From assembly GCA_947450475.1 (NCBI GenBank), contig CANFVK010000003.1, forward strand, positions 241,229 to 305,228: a stretch of 64,000 nucleotides of DNA. The letters are read 5' to 3'. Origin of the DNA: Bacteriovoracaceae bacterium (GTDB taxonomy: Bacteria > Bdellovibrionota > Bacteriovoracia > Bacteriovoracales > Bacteriovoracaceae). How positions within the stretch are numbered: the stretch's first letter is position 1; each line of letters begins with the position of its first letter. Below, in pieces: positions 53,704 to 62,905 of this stretch. A program made the position numbers and the translations under genes. Under the pieces are notes generated by a model. It was not told where the DNA came from. It saw nothing but the letters and a program-made list of their open reading frames with translations, and did not search any database.

Positions 53704-55584
53704 ATGAAGAACAAAAGCCTATTACCAGATGATTTACATAACTATTGGACTGAAGTTGCTAACACCTATCAATGGAAAAAGAAGTGGGATCAGCTGCAGA
53801 CCGGAGACTTTGAACAAGTTAACATAGAATGGTTTCAAGGAGCAAAACTCAACATAACAGAAAATTGTCTAGATCGGCATTTGGAAAAACGTCGTAACAA
53901 AAAAGCTGTTATTTTCGAACCCAATAATCCACAAGAAGCCACTAGCTTTCTGACCTATGGTGAACTTCATGTGAGCGTATGTCGTTTCGCTAATCTTTTA
54001 ATCAAACAAGGTCTAAAAAAAGGAGATGTCGTTTGCTTTTATATGGGAATGACACCAGAACTTTTAATCGGACTCTTGGCATGTGCGAGACTGGGTATAG
54101 TACACACTGTTGTTTTTGGAGGATTTTCTTCCCAATCGTTGCACGGACGACTTCTAGATTCAAAAGCTAAAATGGTCGTCACGCATGATGGTTCATTTCG
54201 TGGAGATAAAATTGTTGGGTTGAAGTCTATGGTTGATGAAGCTTTAGAAAACTTTCAACAAATTGGTGAACTTGCAGTTGAAAAAGTTTTAGTTGTAAAA
54301 CGAACTCAATCAGAAATTCAGATGAAGCCAGGAAGAGATTACTTTTATGAGACTCTCATAAAAGATTGCGATATTTATTGTCCAGCAACGTCTGTCGAAG
54401 CAGAAGATCCCCTTTTCATTCTTTACACTTCGGGCTCAACTGGAAAACCAAAAGGCTTATTACACACAACCGCCGGCTATATGGTTCATGTGGGAAATAG
54501 TTTCAAGGAAGTATTTCAAATTAAGGAAAATGATATTTTTTGGTGTACGGCCGATATTGGTTGGATCACTGGACACTCATATATTACTTATGGACCTCTA
54601 TTAAATGGAACAACTACAGTCATCTTTGAAGGTATTCCAACCTATCCCTCTCCTGCTAGATTTTGGGAGGTCATCGAAAAGCACCATATAACTCATCTCT
54701 ACACTGCTCCTACTGCCATTAGATCTTTAGAAAAATTTGGCAATGATATTCCCGAAAAATTTAACATGAGCTCCCTAAAGGTTTTAGGTTCTGTCGGAGA
54801 ACCTATCAATGAGGAAGCTTGGCATTGGTATCATAAATATGTAGGTAAACAACGTTGCCCGATCGTTGATACTTGGTGGCAAACGGAAACGGGAGGCATC
54901 ATGATTTCTGCAAAAGCTGGAATTACTAAATTAAAGCCCGCCCATGCATCACTGCCTTTGGAAGGAGTATTACCAATCCTGGTTGACGAAAAAGGTAATG
55001 AGATTCATGAAACCGTAGCTGAAGGAAATTTATGCATCAAGTGGCCTTGGCCTTCCATGGCACGTAGTATTTTTGGTGATCACGAACGCTTTAAGCAAAC
55101 ATATTTCCAAACCTATAAGGGTTTATATTTTACTGGAGACGGTGCAAGGAGAGATCACGACTCATTTTTTAGAATTACTGGAAGGGTCGATGATGTCATC
55201 AATGTCTCTGGACATCGAATTGGTACGGCAGAAGTTGAAGATGCCATAAATGAGCATCCAAATATTACAGAGTCAGCGGTTGTAGGTTTTTCTCACGACA
55301 TAAAAGGTCAAGGCATTTATGCCTTCGTTACTCCAATGAAATCTTCTGCCGATCATGAAATTCTAAAAAAAGAAATTCGAGATATTGTTCAAAAAATTAT
55401 TGGTCCAATTGCCAAACCTGATCAAATCCAAATAGTAAAAGCTTTACCCAAAACTCGCTCTGGAAAAATTATGAGAAGGATTTTACGAAAAATTGTTGAA
55501 AATGATTTGGCCAATATTGGTGACACATCTACCCTACTCAATCCTGAATGCGTCGAGCAGATTATTAAAACAAAAAATAATTAA
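53704..55584 (+). CDS. acs: acetyl-coenzyme A synthetase
   Basis: The enzyme converts acetate, ATP and CoA to acetyl-CoA, AMP and PPi. The 626-residue length is slightly below the usual 640-660. Family blocks: NITENCLDRHLE at the N-terminus, VFGGFSSQSLHGRL, P-loop YTSGSTGKPKG, the acetate-pocket region with TADIGWITGHSYITYGPL, WWQTETGG, and DVINVSGHRIGTAEVEDA. The C-terminal lysine in PKTRSGKIMRR (K588) is the catalytic residue that is commonly controlled by acetylation. It is a single + strand gene between divergent and convergent neighbours. Confidence 0.95.
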   Translation: MKNKSLLPDDLHNYWTEVANTYQWKKKWDQLQTGDFEQVNIEWFQGAKLNITENCLDRHLEKRRNKKAVIFEPNNPQEATSFLTYGELHVSVCRFANLLIKQGLKKGDVVCFYMGMTPELLIGLLACARLGIVHTVVFGGFSSQSLHGRLLDSKAKMVVTHDGSFRGDKIVGLKSMVDEALENFQQIGELAVEKVLVVKRTQSEIQMKPGRDYFYETLIKDCDIYCPATSVEAEDPLFILYTSGSTGKPKGLLHTTAGYMVHVGNSFKEVFQIKENDIFWCTADIGWITGHSYITYGPLLNGTTTVIFEGIPTYPSPARFWEVIEKHHITHLYTAPTAIRSLEKFGNDIPEKFNMSSLKVLGSVGEPINEEAWHWYHKYVGKQRCPIVDTWWQTETGGIMISAKAGITKLKPAHASLPLEGVLPILVDEKGNEIHETVAEGNLCIKWPWPSMARSIFGDHERFKQTYFQTYKGLYFTGDGARRDHDSFFRITGRVDDVINVSGHRIGTAEVEDAINEHPNITESAVVGFSHDIKGQGIYAFVTPMKSSADHEILKKEIRDIVQKIIGPIAKPDQIQIVKALPKTRSGKIMRRILRKIVENDLANIGDTSTLLNPECVEQIIKTKNN

Positions 55585-55589
55585 AAGGA

Positions 55590-56933
55590 CTAGTAAGTTG
55601 AGCCTTGAGGAGATTCTGAATAAATTTTTTCAAGGTGAGCCTCAATAGTTTTTTTAGCATAGGGAATAAGACGAGATTCTAGGCCAACGTAAATGTGATC
55701 GACCATCTCGTCGATATTTTTGCCCTCAATCAGTAAAGCTTTTACCTGATTTTCTCTTAAAATTCTGTGTTTAAGTGTTTCCTCAATTTTATTAATTCCT
55801 CCAACTATAATCCCATGACTAGGGATAATGGTTTGAGGATTGAGCGCAATGACTTTTTCGAGAGAACTAAAATATTTCTTCATATTTCCCTCTGGGGCGA
55901 GAATCGCCACAGTGCCAATAGTTTGGATCAAATCTCCAGCTAAAAACCAATTAAGAGATTTTGGGGCCAGGGCCAATTGCCCCTCATCGTGACCTGGAAC
56001 TTCATAGACTAAAACGTCACTTCCTAGGCTCTTGGTTATAACGTCGCCTTCTTTTCTAATCGTGATGGCAATTCCAGAAAAGTATTGGGTTCCGATACGA
56101 TCGTAGCAATCTTGAGAAAGCTCAATACCAACATTATATTTTTTTGCAATATCGGCCGAAAACTCATAATGATCTGGGTGATGATGAGTAAGAAGAATGC
56201 GATCAAAACCTATTTTATCGACAGATTTTAAAAATTTTTCAAGTTCAAGTTTATCTTTTGGAGAAGGATCAATTAGATATTTGGGATGCCCTTCATCACC
56301 TATAATAAAAGAATTTGTTCGATTGGCCGGAGGAAAAGTATTAGAAAGCGGAAGAAATTGTCTTACTCCATAAATTGATTCAATCATCGGGACTTCTGAT
56401 TCCGGATCGTGAGGAAGACTCATATTGATTGGAATTTTGTGTCCCAAGTTATCGGCAAAAGTTTTTAATAAAACAATTGCCGGAGGTACCGCGAGAATTT
56501 CTCCTCGATAGTATTTGCTAAGGAGGTCTCTAGGTGTCTGCCATAGACCAAATTCAGCTTCGTTCAAATCAATTGCAAATTCCTTGGTATGAGTGAGTGT
56601 TACTTTAAAATAATAATTTTTAAATCTATAGGGGTTAAATTCAGGAGTTATGGCCAATCCGATAAAATCGATACTTAATACTTCCTTTTCAGCTATCCCC
56701 TGAATCAAATCGTAATTGAGCTCTTCTTTCAACTCGCGGATCAAGGCATGTAATACCCTAGGGGGAACATCTTGAGGCCATTGAAGACCAGTCAAAACTT
56801 CCTCACTGTCTGCTTTATCAACTTTTCCGCCAGGAGTTGCGTAATAACCAGGAAAAATAGAAAGATAGTTTTGTCTTTTTATAAAATAGACTTCTTGATT
56901 AGTGACAAAGACGGCAGAAACTGATTCGCGCAT
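55590..56933 (-). CDS. fusion of a Nudix hydrolase and a metallo-beta-lactamase-fold hydrolase
   Basis: In 447 residues two hydrolase domains are joined. Residues 1-160 form a Nudix domain with box elements TPGGKVD (33-39) and REL-KEEL (66-72); the insert between them is longer than the standard 23-residue box. Residues 185-447 form an MBL domain with the metal motif THHHPDH (249-255), a later GHDEGQ block and GDL, then PSHG near 405. The second half resembles LACTB2/glyoxalase II-like hydrolases. Nudix domains cleave nucleoside diphosphate derivatives or CoA, MBL domains thioesters or phosphoesters; the real substrate is unknown. It is last of a minus-strand run, 15 bp after the zincin gene. 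Confidence 0.82.
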   Translation of the reverse strand: MRESVSAVFVTNQEVYFIKRQNYLSIFPGYYATPGGKVDKADSEEVLTGLQWPQDVPPRVLHALIRELKEELNYDLIQGIAEKEVLSIDFIGLAITPEFNPYRFKNYYFKVTLTHTKEFAIDLNEAEFGLWQTPRDLLSKYYRGEILAVPPAIVLLKTFADNLGHKIPINMSLPHDPESEVPMIESIYGVRQFLPLSNTFPPANRTNSFIIGDEGHPKYLIDPSPKDKLELEKFLKSVDKIGFDRILLTHHHPDHYEFSADIAKKYNVGIELSQDCYDRIGTQYFSGIAITIRKEGDVITKSLGSDVLVYEVPGHDEGQLALAPKSLNWFLAGDLIQTIGTVAILAPEGNMKKYFSSLEKVIALNPQTIIPSHGIIVGGINKIEETLKHRILRENQVKALLIEGKNIDEMVDHIYVGLESRLIPYAKKTIEAHLEKIYSESPQGSTY

Positions 56934-56948
56934 ATTGGTTCCAATGAA

Positions 56949-57902
56949 TTATCTGGGGATTGATCCTGAAGCAGCATTACTGATTTCTAAATTTTCAACG
57001 GGCTTGGATTCTCGATTTGAATCATTGATCGATTTAGATAGTGGAGGAGGCGCATTTAACTTACGAGGAACACCCTTAGAGTCTAAAATTCGCGCAACAA
57101 TTTGCTCGTTGCCAGCTCCAATGCCGGCCTCTAAATATTGCATAATACTGGCTTCTCTACCGGGGTTCCAGGAGACTTTAGGTATCACTGCATTATCGCA
57201 AGTCTTGCCTCGATAAAGCCCAACTACCGAAACTAAAGGACTGACCGAATTTCCGGAATTAGGAGTTGCAAGTGTGGAATGGTCAACCGATGCAGTGCCT
57301 AAGTTGGGGATGTTCGTAATTAAAGTCTGTGGTTTAATGATCCCCGCCCAGGGAATGTTGCCCATATGTTTTGAACGGGCCTCTGAATCTGATTTATACC
57401 CCTTTGGATCGGGATTAATAAGCGCCAAATTCGCACCATTGGCCACACAATAAATACTTGCTTCTTCTTTGGAATATTCATATTCGTCGCATAGACCGAG
57501 CGTATGTAAGTATTCATGAATTAACATTGAGGTCGGAGAGCTCGAAGACATTACTGGAATACCACCACCACTTCCGCCATATTTAGGACTGTCTTTAACA
57601 ATAAAAACTTGATCGACTCCTCTTTTGGCAGCATCGCGAGCGATATCTTCAGTATCACATCCTAATAATCTATCAATCCCCAACCGAGGTGCACAATTCA
57701 ACTTACTAGGCTCAACTTTTTTTACCTCAAACTCTAAAGAAAACTGATTAAAAGGATAAGTTGTTTTGAATGCGTTGATAACTTCATCAGCTTTTTTATT
57801 GTTAGTCTCATCGGTATAAATTGAAAATTTATACCCGTAGGCAGAAGTCATATAAGTGATAAAAAAGATTATAAGGAATAAATGTAATCCCAAGATTTTC
57901 AT
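56949..57902 (-). CDS. exported zinc metallopeptidase-like protein with HExxH...DEY motif
   Basis: A signal peptide (about 1-23) precedes a single domain. The motif HEYLHTLGLCDEYEY at 129-143 gives zinc ligands H129 and H133, catalytic E130 and a likely third ligand D139. This HExxHxxGxxDEY form is close to M64/IgA-peptidase-like zincins. A nearby Gly/Ser loop and five Cys suit an extracytoplasmic enzyme; the last 40 residues are polar and disordered. The start overlaps the preceding gene as ATGA. Substrate unknown. Confidence 0.7.
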   Translation of the reverse strand: MKILGLHLFLIIFFITYMTSAYGYKFSIYTDETNNKKADEVINAFKTTYPFNQFSLEFEVKKVEPSKLNCAPRLGIDRLLGCDTEDIARDAAKRGVDQVFIVKDSPKYGGSGGGIPVMSSSSPTSMLIHEYLHTLGLCDEYEYSKEEASIYCVANGANLALINPDPKGYKSDSEARSKHMGNIPWAGIIKPQTLITNIPNLGTASVDHSTLATPNSGNSVSPLVSVVGLYRGKTCDNAVIPKVSWNPGREASIMQYLEAGIGAGNEQIVARILDSKGVPRKLNAPPPLSKSINDSNRESKPVENLEISNAASGSIPR

Positions 57903-58336
57903 TTTATATCTCCTTCTCCAAAAACTTTATGATTAGTTTTTAGAATTATTTTATATTTTTCTAAATTAGTAAGCGGCATCTTAATAGAAAACTTAATATT
58001 TTTTACAAGCACAGAGGCCAATACCTTATTTTTCCCAAAACGATTGAGGTTCTTTGCATCGAGAGATTCATAAACAGTTAACAAATTTAAAAAAATTGAT
58101 TTTGTCAGTACCAGCTTATTATTTTGGGAAAAAATTTGTATATCAAAATTAGCATTCAGCTCATTAGTGCCTAAGTCACAAAATGGTTCATTAATAATTG
58201 AAAAATCAGAAAGTGAGGCTTTTTCGTTTTGCGGATCTAGCTTTATCACAGCGTTTAAAAGTTGGCCGCAATCATCTGCAATCAAAAATGTGCAATTTAA
58301 AAAACAAAAAAGTACAATTAATGGCCTTAAAATCAT
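57899..58336 (-). CDS. small exported protein coupled to the zincin gene
   Basis: The 145-residue precursor has a signal peptide (about 1-20), with ADDC following the cut and a second Cys near 53. The mature part is beta-rich and no family is recognised. The ATG has TGAGGA 7 bases upstream. ATGA overlap with the metallopeptidase gene suggests the two proteins act together; an inhibitor or chaperone is possible but unproven. Confidence 0.6.
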   Translation of the reverse strand: MILRPLIVLFCFLNCTFLIADDCGQLLNAVIKLDPQNEKASLSDFSIINEPFCDLGTNELNANFDIQIFSQNNKLVLTKSIFLNLLTVYESLDAKNLNRFGKNKVLASVLVKNIKFSIKMPLTNLEKYKIILKTNHKVFGEGDIK

Positions 58337-58372
58337 GAAGGAATCCTCAGCGCTAATAATACCATAAAACGC

Positions 58373-61300
58373 CTACAAAAGACTCTGCGCATTTTGATAT
58401 CGTACGTCGCGATAACCCTTTATATTTTCGAGCTTCTTAAGATTCGAATAATCAAGCCCTTGCGACAACAGCTTGCGCCTAATCTCTAGCGAGATCAGAC
58501 GCTCTTTTTTGTGCCACTCGGGTAAAACGTCTCTTAAAAAGCGGGCCTGTCTCATGAGTTTTAACATCCAAGGACCAGGAGAGAAATCGAACTCAAATTT
58601 CTTACTGCCAATATCAAAGCTTGGTCTATTGATAAATGTTTTTCGGGTCTCAGTTCCAATATCACTATAAAGATTTGAATCATTTTTTCTTCTCATTGGA
58701 GAAATCATCTGATGGGCAACAAACACTTCATCTTTAACAAAATAAGTTTTTGCCAAAATACGTATTGCCATTAACTGAAGCTTTTCACTGTAAAGGTCTT
58801 TAATGATTTTAGATTCTGCTAAAAATTCATTTAAAAATAAGCCTCGATCATAAATAATCAAGTCATGTAAATATTGAGCTAAATGAGCTTCAACTAAATT
58901 TGGAAAAAGGATTTTAAGTTCATTGAGTTTAGTTGAAAAAAGTGAAAGTATTTCAGCATTTTTCAAAAATGAGCTTTCCACAATTGACTGAGTCAGCAAA
59001 TCAATGTGAGTTGAATTAGATTTAGATTCAATCATCTCAAAATCACTTAGTGCAGATTGCCTTCCTAGTGTAAAGGCCCATAAATTGTTATCTAATTCAT
59101 TTGCTTTCATTGTGCGAGCAAAAGCAGCCTCTAGATCGATTAATTCAAATGGAAGAAGACCCTTTTGAAAAGCCACTCCCAAGATCATTGCAGATGCGTA
59201 AACGCTTTTTCCAAGAACTCGTTCACAGATGTCCTTCATTGAAATGAGTATTAAACGATCTCCTAAAAGTGTCGTTAATTTAGCTTGCAAGTCCTCCTGC
59301 CCCAGAGCCTCTTTAAGCTCGGCACGATCAAGCAAGATTGAAAGCGGAACTTGGAATTTTTTATCAAGAATTACTGAACCACTTCCATTTAAAAAAGACA
59401 GATGTAAAGATCCATCCAATAAATCAGGTGAAAGTAAAAGATCAGCACCTCCTAGAGGTGTCACCTGAGAGTGCGACTTGCCCATCTGAAAAAGTGCCAA
59501 GTGACTTGTGACATTTCCATTTCTTTGCGCCAATCCTTTTTGATCTACAAATTTAAAATCGATGTCGTGCCTGCCGCCCATATCTTTTGCAGCTTCTGCT
59601 AAAACTCGAGAAATGGTCGTAACCCCTGAACCACCAACGCCAGTGACAACCAAGCGATAGTCAGAGCCTTTTGCAATGTCTCCAAGAGACTTCTTTAAGA
59701 TTGGCAATGGAAGTGAGACTGAAGAACGATTTGATTCTTTGTTAGTTTTTTTATATTTGGATGGATGAAAATTAAATACTTCTACCAACTCAAAACTAGG
59801 ACATACTTTTATCTTAGTACAATATGAATCTGCAACACATATCTGAGGATCAATACTAACTTTGGTGCCATAAGCATCGAAAGTTTGAGATAAACCTGGA
59901 CAACCTGTCATTTCAACACACTCGCGACAGTCCTCGCAGGTATCAGTATTGATTTGATAAAAGCGAGCAACTTCGAGAGATTCATTTTTAGCAAAGAGTT
60001 TTCTTTCATCGGCTTTTTTTCGGCCATGAAATGTTAATCCACACTCTTTATTAGAAATAATAACCTTAGTACCTTTCTTGAAAACAATCTCTCTTAAAAG
60101 ATTTTTATAAAAATAGCGATCACTTGGATTTACCTCAATCGCTTCACTTACTCCAAGCGCTTTCACCATATTAAGCATGTCTTGAGAAGGGCGTTTAAAA
60201 CCCTCAACCGATTCACCTGTGCGAGGAGTGAATTGATGGCCGGTCATTGCAGTATTGTCGTTGTCTAAAAGGATATAAGTAATGTCATGATTCATTTGTA
60301 CCGAATTGGAGATATCGGTGACTCCGGAGTGAAAAAAAGTAGAGTCCCCCATCAAAACAACTGAAGGATTGGTAGTAAAGAGATCCACACCTGCGCCGAG
60401 CGCTCCTCCTTGCCCCATTGCAGAGAGATTATGCATTTCTTTAAAAGGCTCTAAAAAAGAAAGTGAATAACAGCCAACATCTCCGTGAGAAATAAGATTT
60501 ATATTTTCTTTTTTTAGATGAGTTCTTAAATCTTTTAAAAGTGAAAGGGTTTCGCGATGTGGACAACCTGGACAAAAAGTGGGAAGTCGACGAGGAAGAA
60601 CTTCACTTAAAGTCAAACCTGCTTTGGTTTCATGACAAGCTGATAAACCAAGCTTTAAGAAAATTTTAGAAAGTTTCTCGACAATAATCTCATAATTTAG
60701 ACCTCCATATACGGGAAATCCCTCATCATCATCAATTTTTTTTCCATATATTTTAAGTTTAAGATTAAATCGAGAGCAAAGTTCATAGAGTTCAGACTCC
60801 AAGAATCCTCTTTTCTCTTCGACAACAATGAGTGTCTCAAGATTTTTTAAATAGGGTATCATCAATTCAGAAATTAGCGGATAGGGTGCCGCTACTTTAT
60901 AAAGTGAGAACCTATCCAAAGCATGATTATCATCTAGCACATGCTTGAGGATTTCAAAAACAGCACCACTGGTAATAAGTCCTATTTTAGAATCGCGATT
61001 ACCAAAGACCTGATCCAATCCAAGGTCTTTGAGAGCTCGATGAACTTTTGGGAATCGCTCTTTAATCATGGTAGCATCGGCCTTTAGAGAATTAGGCGGC
61101 ACCATAACATTTTGTGAGAGATCGAAATTTGCAGGATCAAGTTCAATTAACTCTGAATTGATTTTGTATTCCTCTCCTATTTCAACGCGACCTCCACCTT
61201 CGGCCATAAAAGTCGTCAATAAAACACCTTGATAAACAGACGTACTTTTAGAAATATCCAAAGCCACTTTCATCCAATTTTTTAACTCACTAGGAGTTGA

Positions 61301-61738
61301 TGGATCAAGAAATGGAATATGGAGATGTTTAAACAAATAGCGAGAATCAGCTGGACTTGAAGTCGAAATGGACCATGGATCATCACCCACGACTATAACC
61401 ACACCACCTGTTCCTGGATTGGCAAAATTTCCGACAGAAAGAGCATCCGCTGCAACGTGTAGCCCCATAGATTTCATGGCAACGAGAGCATTTTTGTGAG
61501 CTTGTTTGGCCCCTGAGGCCATGGCGGCCGCGTTGGCTTCACTGTTAGCTATGACAACTCGGATTCCTTTTTGATGAAATTCATTTTTTTTATCGTACAA
61601 AATATTAAAATAATCAGCTAAAGGAGACCCCGGATAACCAGTGTACAAATGAAAGCCAGCTTCCAAGGCTCCTTGGATAATAAGCTCATTGCCGTTCATG
61701 ATCTGTGTGCTTTGCGTAGGAGTTGCTGATTCACTCAT
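58373..61738 (-). CDS. single-chain indolepyruvate:ferredoxin oxidoreductase
   Basis: The enzyme oxidatively decarboxylates aryl 2-oxoacids to acyl-CoA, passing electrons to ferredoxin. In 1121 residues it has the pyrimidine-binding domain with YTGYPGSPL (32-40), the TPP-binding part with FCPGCPHRE (388-396), GDS (464-466) and LDNDN (491-495), and an iron-sulfur segment. The first cluster motif is C601-x2-C604-x2-C607-x5-C613, the second only C634-x5-C640-x5-C646. A gamma domain starts with VTGVGGSGVTT (698-708), and a C-terminal extension of about 230 residues follows. Anaerobes make it as two subunits; this long fused form is typical of aerobic bacteria. It is divergent from hppD, a fellow aromatic amino acid catabolism gene. 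Confidence 0.88.
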   Translation of the reverse strand: MSESATPTQSTQIMNGNELIIQGALEAGFHLYTGYPGSPLADYFNILYDKKNEFHQKGIRVVIANSEANAAAMASGAKQAHKNALVAMKSMGLHVAADALSVGNFANPGTGGVVIVVGDDPWSISTSSPADSRYLFKHLHIPFLDPSTPSELKNWMKVALDISKSTSVYQGVLLTTFMAEGGGRVEIGEEYKINSELIELDPANFDLSQNVMVPPNSLKADATMIKERFPKVHRALKDLGLDQVFGNRDSKIGLITSGAVFEILKHVLDDNHALDRFSLYKVAAPYPLISELMIPYLKNLETLIVVEEKRGFLESELYELCSRFNLKLKIYGKKIDDDEGFPVYGGLNYEIIVEKLSKIFLKLGLSACHETKAGLTLSEVLPRRLPTFCPGCPHRETLSLLKDLRTHLKKENINLISHGDVGCYSLSFLEPFKEMHNLSAMGQGGALGAGVDLFTTNPSVVLMGDSTFFHSGVTDISNSVQMNHDITYILLDNDNTAMTGHQFTPRTGESVEGFKRPSQDMLNMVKALGVSEAIEVNPSDRYFYKNLLREIVFKKGTKVIISNKECGLTFHGRKKADERKLFAKNESLEVARFYQINTDTCEDCRECVEMTGCPGLSQTFDAYGTKVSIDPQICVADSYCTKIKVCPSFELVEVFNFHPSKYKKTNKESNRSSVSLPLPILKKSLGDIAKGSDYRLVVTGVGGSGVTTISRVLAEAAKDMGGRHDIDFKFVDQKGLAQRNGNVTSHLALFQMGKSHSQVTPLGGADLLLSPDLLDGSLHLSFLNGSGSVILDKKFQVPLSILLDRAELKEALGQEDLQAKLTTLLGDRLILISMKDICERVLGKSVYASAMILGVAFQKGLLPFELIDLEAAFARTMKANELDNNLWAFTLGRQSALSDFEMIESKSNSTHIDLLTQSIVESSFLKNAEILSLFSTKLNELKILFPNLVEAHLAQYLHDLIIYDRGLFLNEFLAESKIIKDLYSEKLQLMAIRILAKTYFVKDEVFVAHQMISPMRRKNDSNLYSDIGTETRKTFINRPSFDIGSKKFEFDFSPGPWMLKLMRQARFLRDVLPEWHKKERLISLEIRRKLLSQGLDYSNLKKLENIKGYRDVRYQNAQSLL

Positions 61739-61821
61739 TTTTATCTTGCTCTCTAGTCGTTAAGAATGTTTAATTTTTTCATCTATTTTCAACTTTTTCA
61801 TTCGAACAAGGAAGGTGTCTT

Positions 61822-62901
61822 GTGTCAATAATATCTTCAACAAATCCACTTGGAATTAAGGGCATTGACCATTTGGAGTTTTGCACCAATTCGCTTTCAA
61901 CAGAAACGATAAACACTTTTTATAAATTTGGTTTTGAAAAAAGCTTCGTGGATCTAGAAAATGGCTCTGAACTTTTTTCCCAAGGTCAAATTCGTTTTGT
62001 TGTCACTGCTCATCCTGATATGAACCACCATTCTCAAGTTTATTTTAAGGCCCATGGCGAGGGTGTTTCCAAAATATCCTTTCAAGTCGAAAGTGTGGAA
62101 CTTGCATTATTAGAAGCTCTTCGAAGGGGTGCAGAACTCAGACAAGAAATGAAAGTTGAAACTGATGAGCATGGAACTTATAAGACGGCATCTATTCAAG
62201 GTTTTGGTGACGTCTATAATGAATTTGTCGAGCGACCAAACGAACATTTTAGACCAAGCTTTACAAAACTTGCAAACGATCCAAAAGCTCAACCACTCAC
62301 GCAGCGTTTTTCTCGCATCGATCACTTAACCAATAATGTTCCAAAAGGTGACATGAGAAAATGGGTTGATTTTTATAAGCAGATTTTTGGAATGACCGTT
62401 ACCCGCTACTTTGACATAAAAGGAGCCAAGACAGGTTTAGAGTCAGAAGTAGTTCAATTACCCAACGGAATTGTTATTATTCCGATCAACGAACCTGACA
62501 GAGAAAACTCAAAATCCCAAATTCAAGAATTTCTAGACGTGCATAAGGGACCGGGTGTGCAGCACATCGCTCTTATGACTGCAGACATTATAACTTCGGT
62601 TGCAGATCTTCAAAAAAGGGGAATAAAATTTCTAAATATCCCATCTACCTATTATGAAAATATCCCTAAGCGCCTAAGTAATGTAACGGAAGATCTTAAA
62701 GTTTTAGAAGATCGACAACTTTTGGTAGATGGTGATCAAGAAGGGTATTTAATTCAAAATTTTACTGAAACCTATGTTGGCCCACTTTTCTTTGAAACCA
62801 TTCAGAGAAAAAACCACTGGGGTTTTGGAGAAGGAAATTTTCAGGCACTTTTTGATGCCATCGAATTAGATCAAGTAAAAAGAGGCTATATTAAAGAGTA
62901 A
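61822..62901 (+). CDS. hppD: 4-hydroxyphenylpyruvate dioxygenase
   Basis: The enzyme turns 4-hydroxyphenylpyruvate into homogentisate in tyrosine catabolism. The 359-residue length matches bacterial HPPD. Two vicinal-oxygen-chelate domains are seen. The Fe(II) ligands are H168 (RIDHLTNN), H248 (VQHIALMT) and E325 (FFETIQ), matching the spacing of the Pseudomonas enzyme (H161, H240, E322). The C-terminal GFGEGNFQALFDAIE is diagnostic and excludes hydroxymandelate synthase as the first choice. The start is GTG with AAGGAAGG just upstream. The next gene follows after 4 bp. Confidence 0.95.
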   Translation: MSIISSTNPLGIKGIDHLEFCTNSLSTETINTFYKFGFEKSFVDLENGSELFSQGQIRFVVTAHPDMNHHSQVYFKAHGEGVSKISFQVESVELALLEALRRGAELRQEMKVETDEHGTYKTASIQGFGDVYNEFVERPNEHFRPSFTKLANDPKAQPLTQRFSRIDHLTNNVPKGDMRKWVDFYKQIFGMTVTRYFDIKGAKTGLESEVVQLPNGIVIIPINEPDRENSKSQIQEFLDVHKGPGVQHIALMTADIITSVADLQKRGIKFLNIPSTYYENIPKRLSNVTEDLKVLEDRQLLVDGDQEGYLIQNFTETYVGPLFFETIQRKNHWGFGEGNFQALFDAIELDQVKRGYIKE

Positions 62902-62905
62902 ACTG

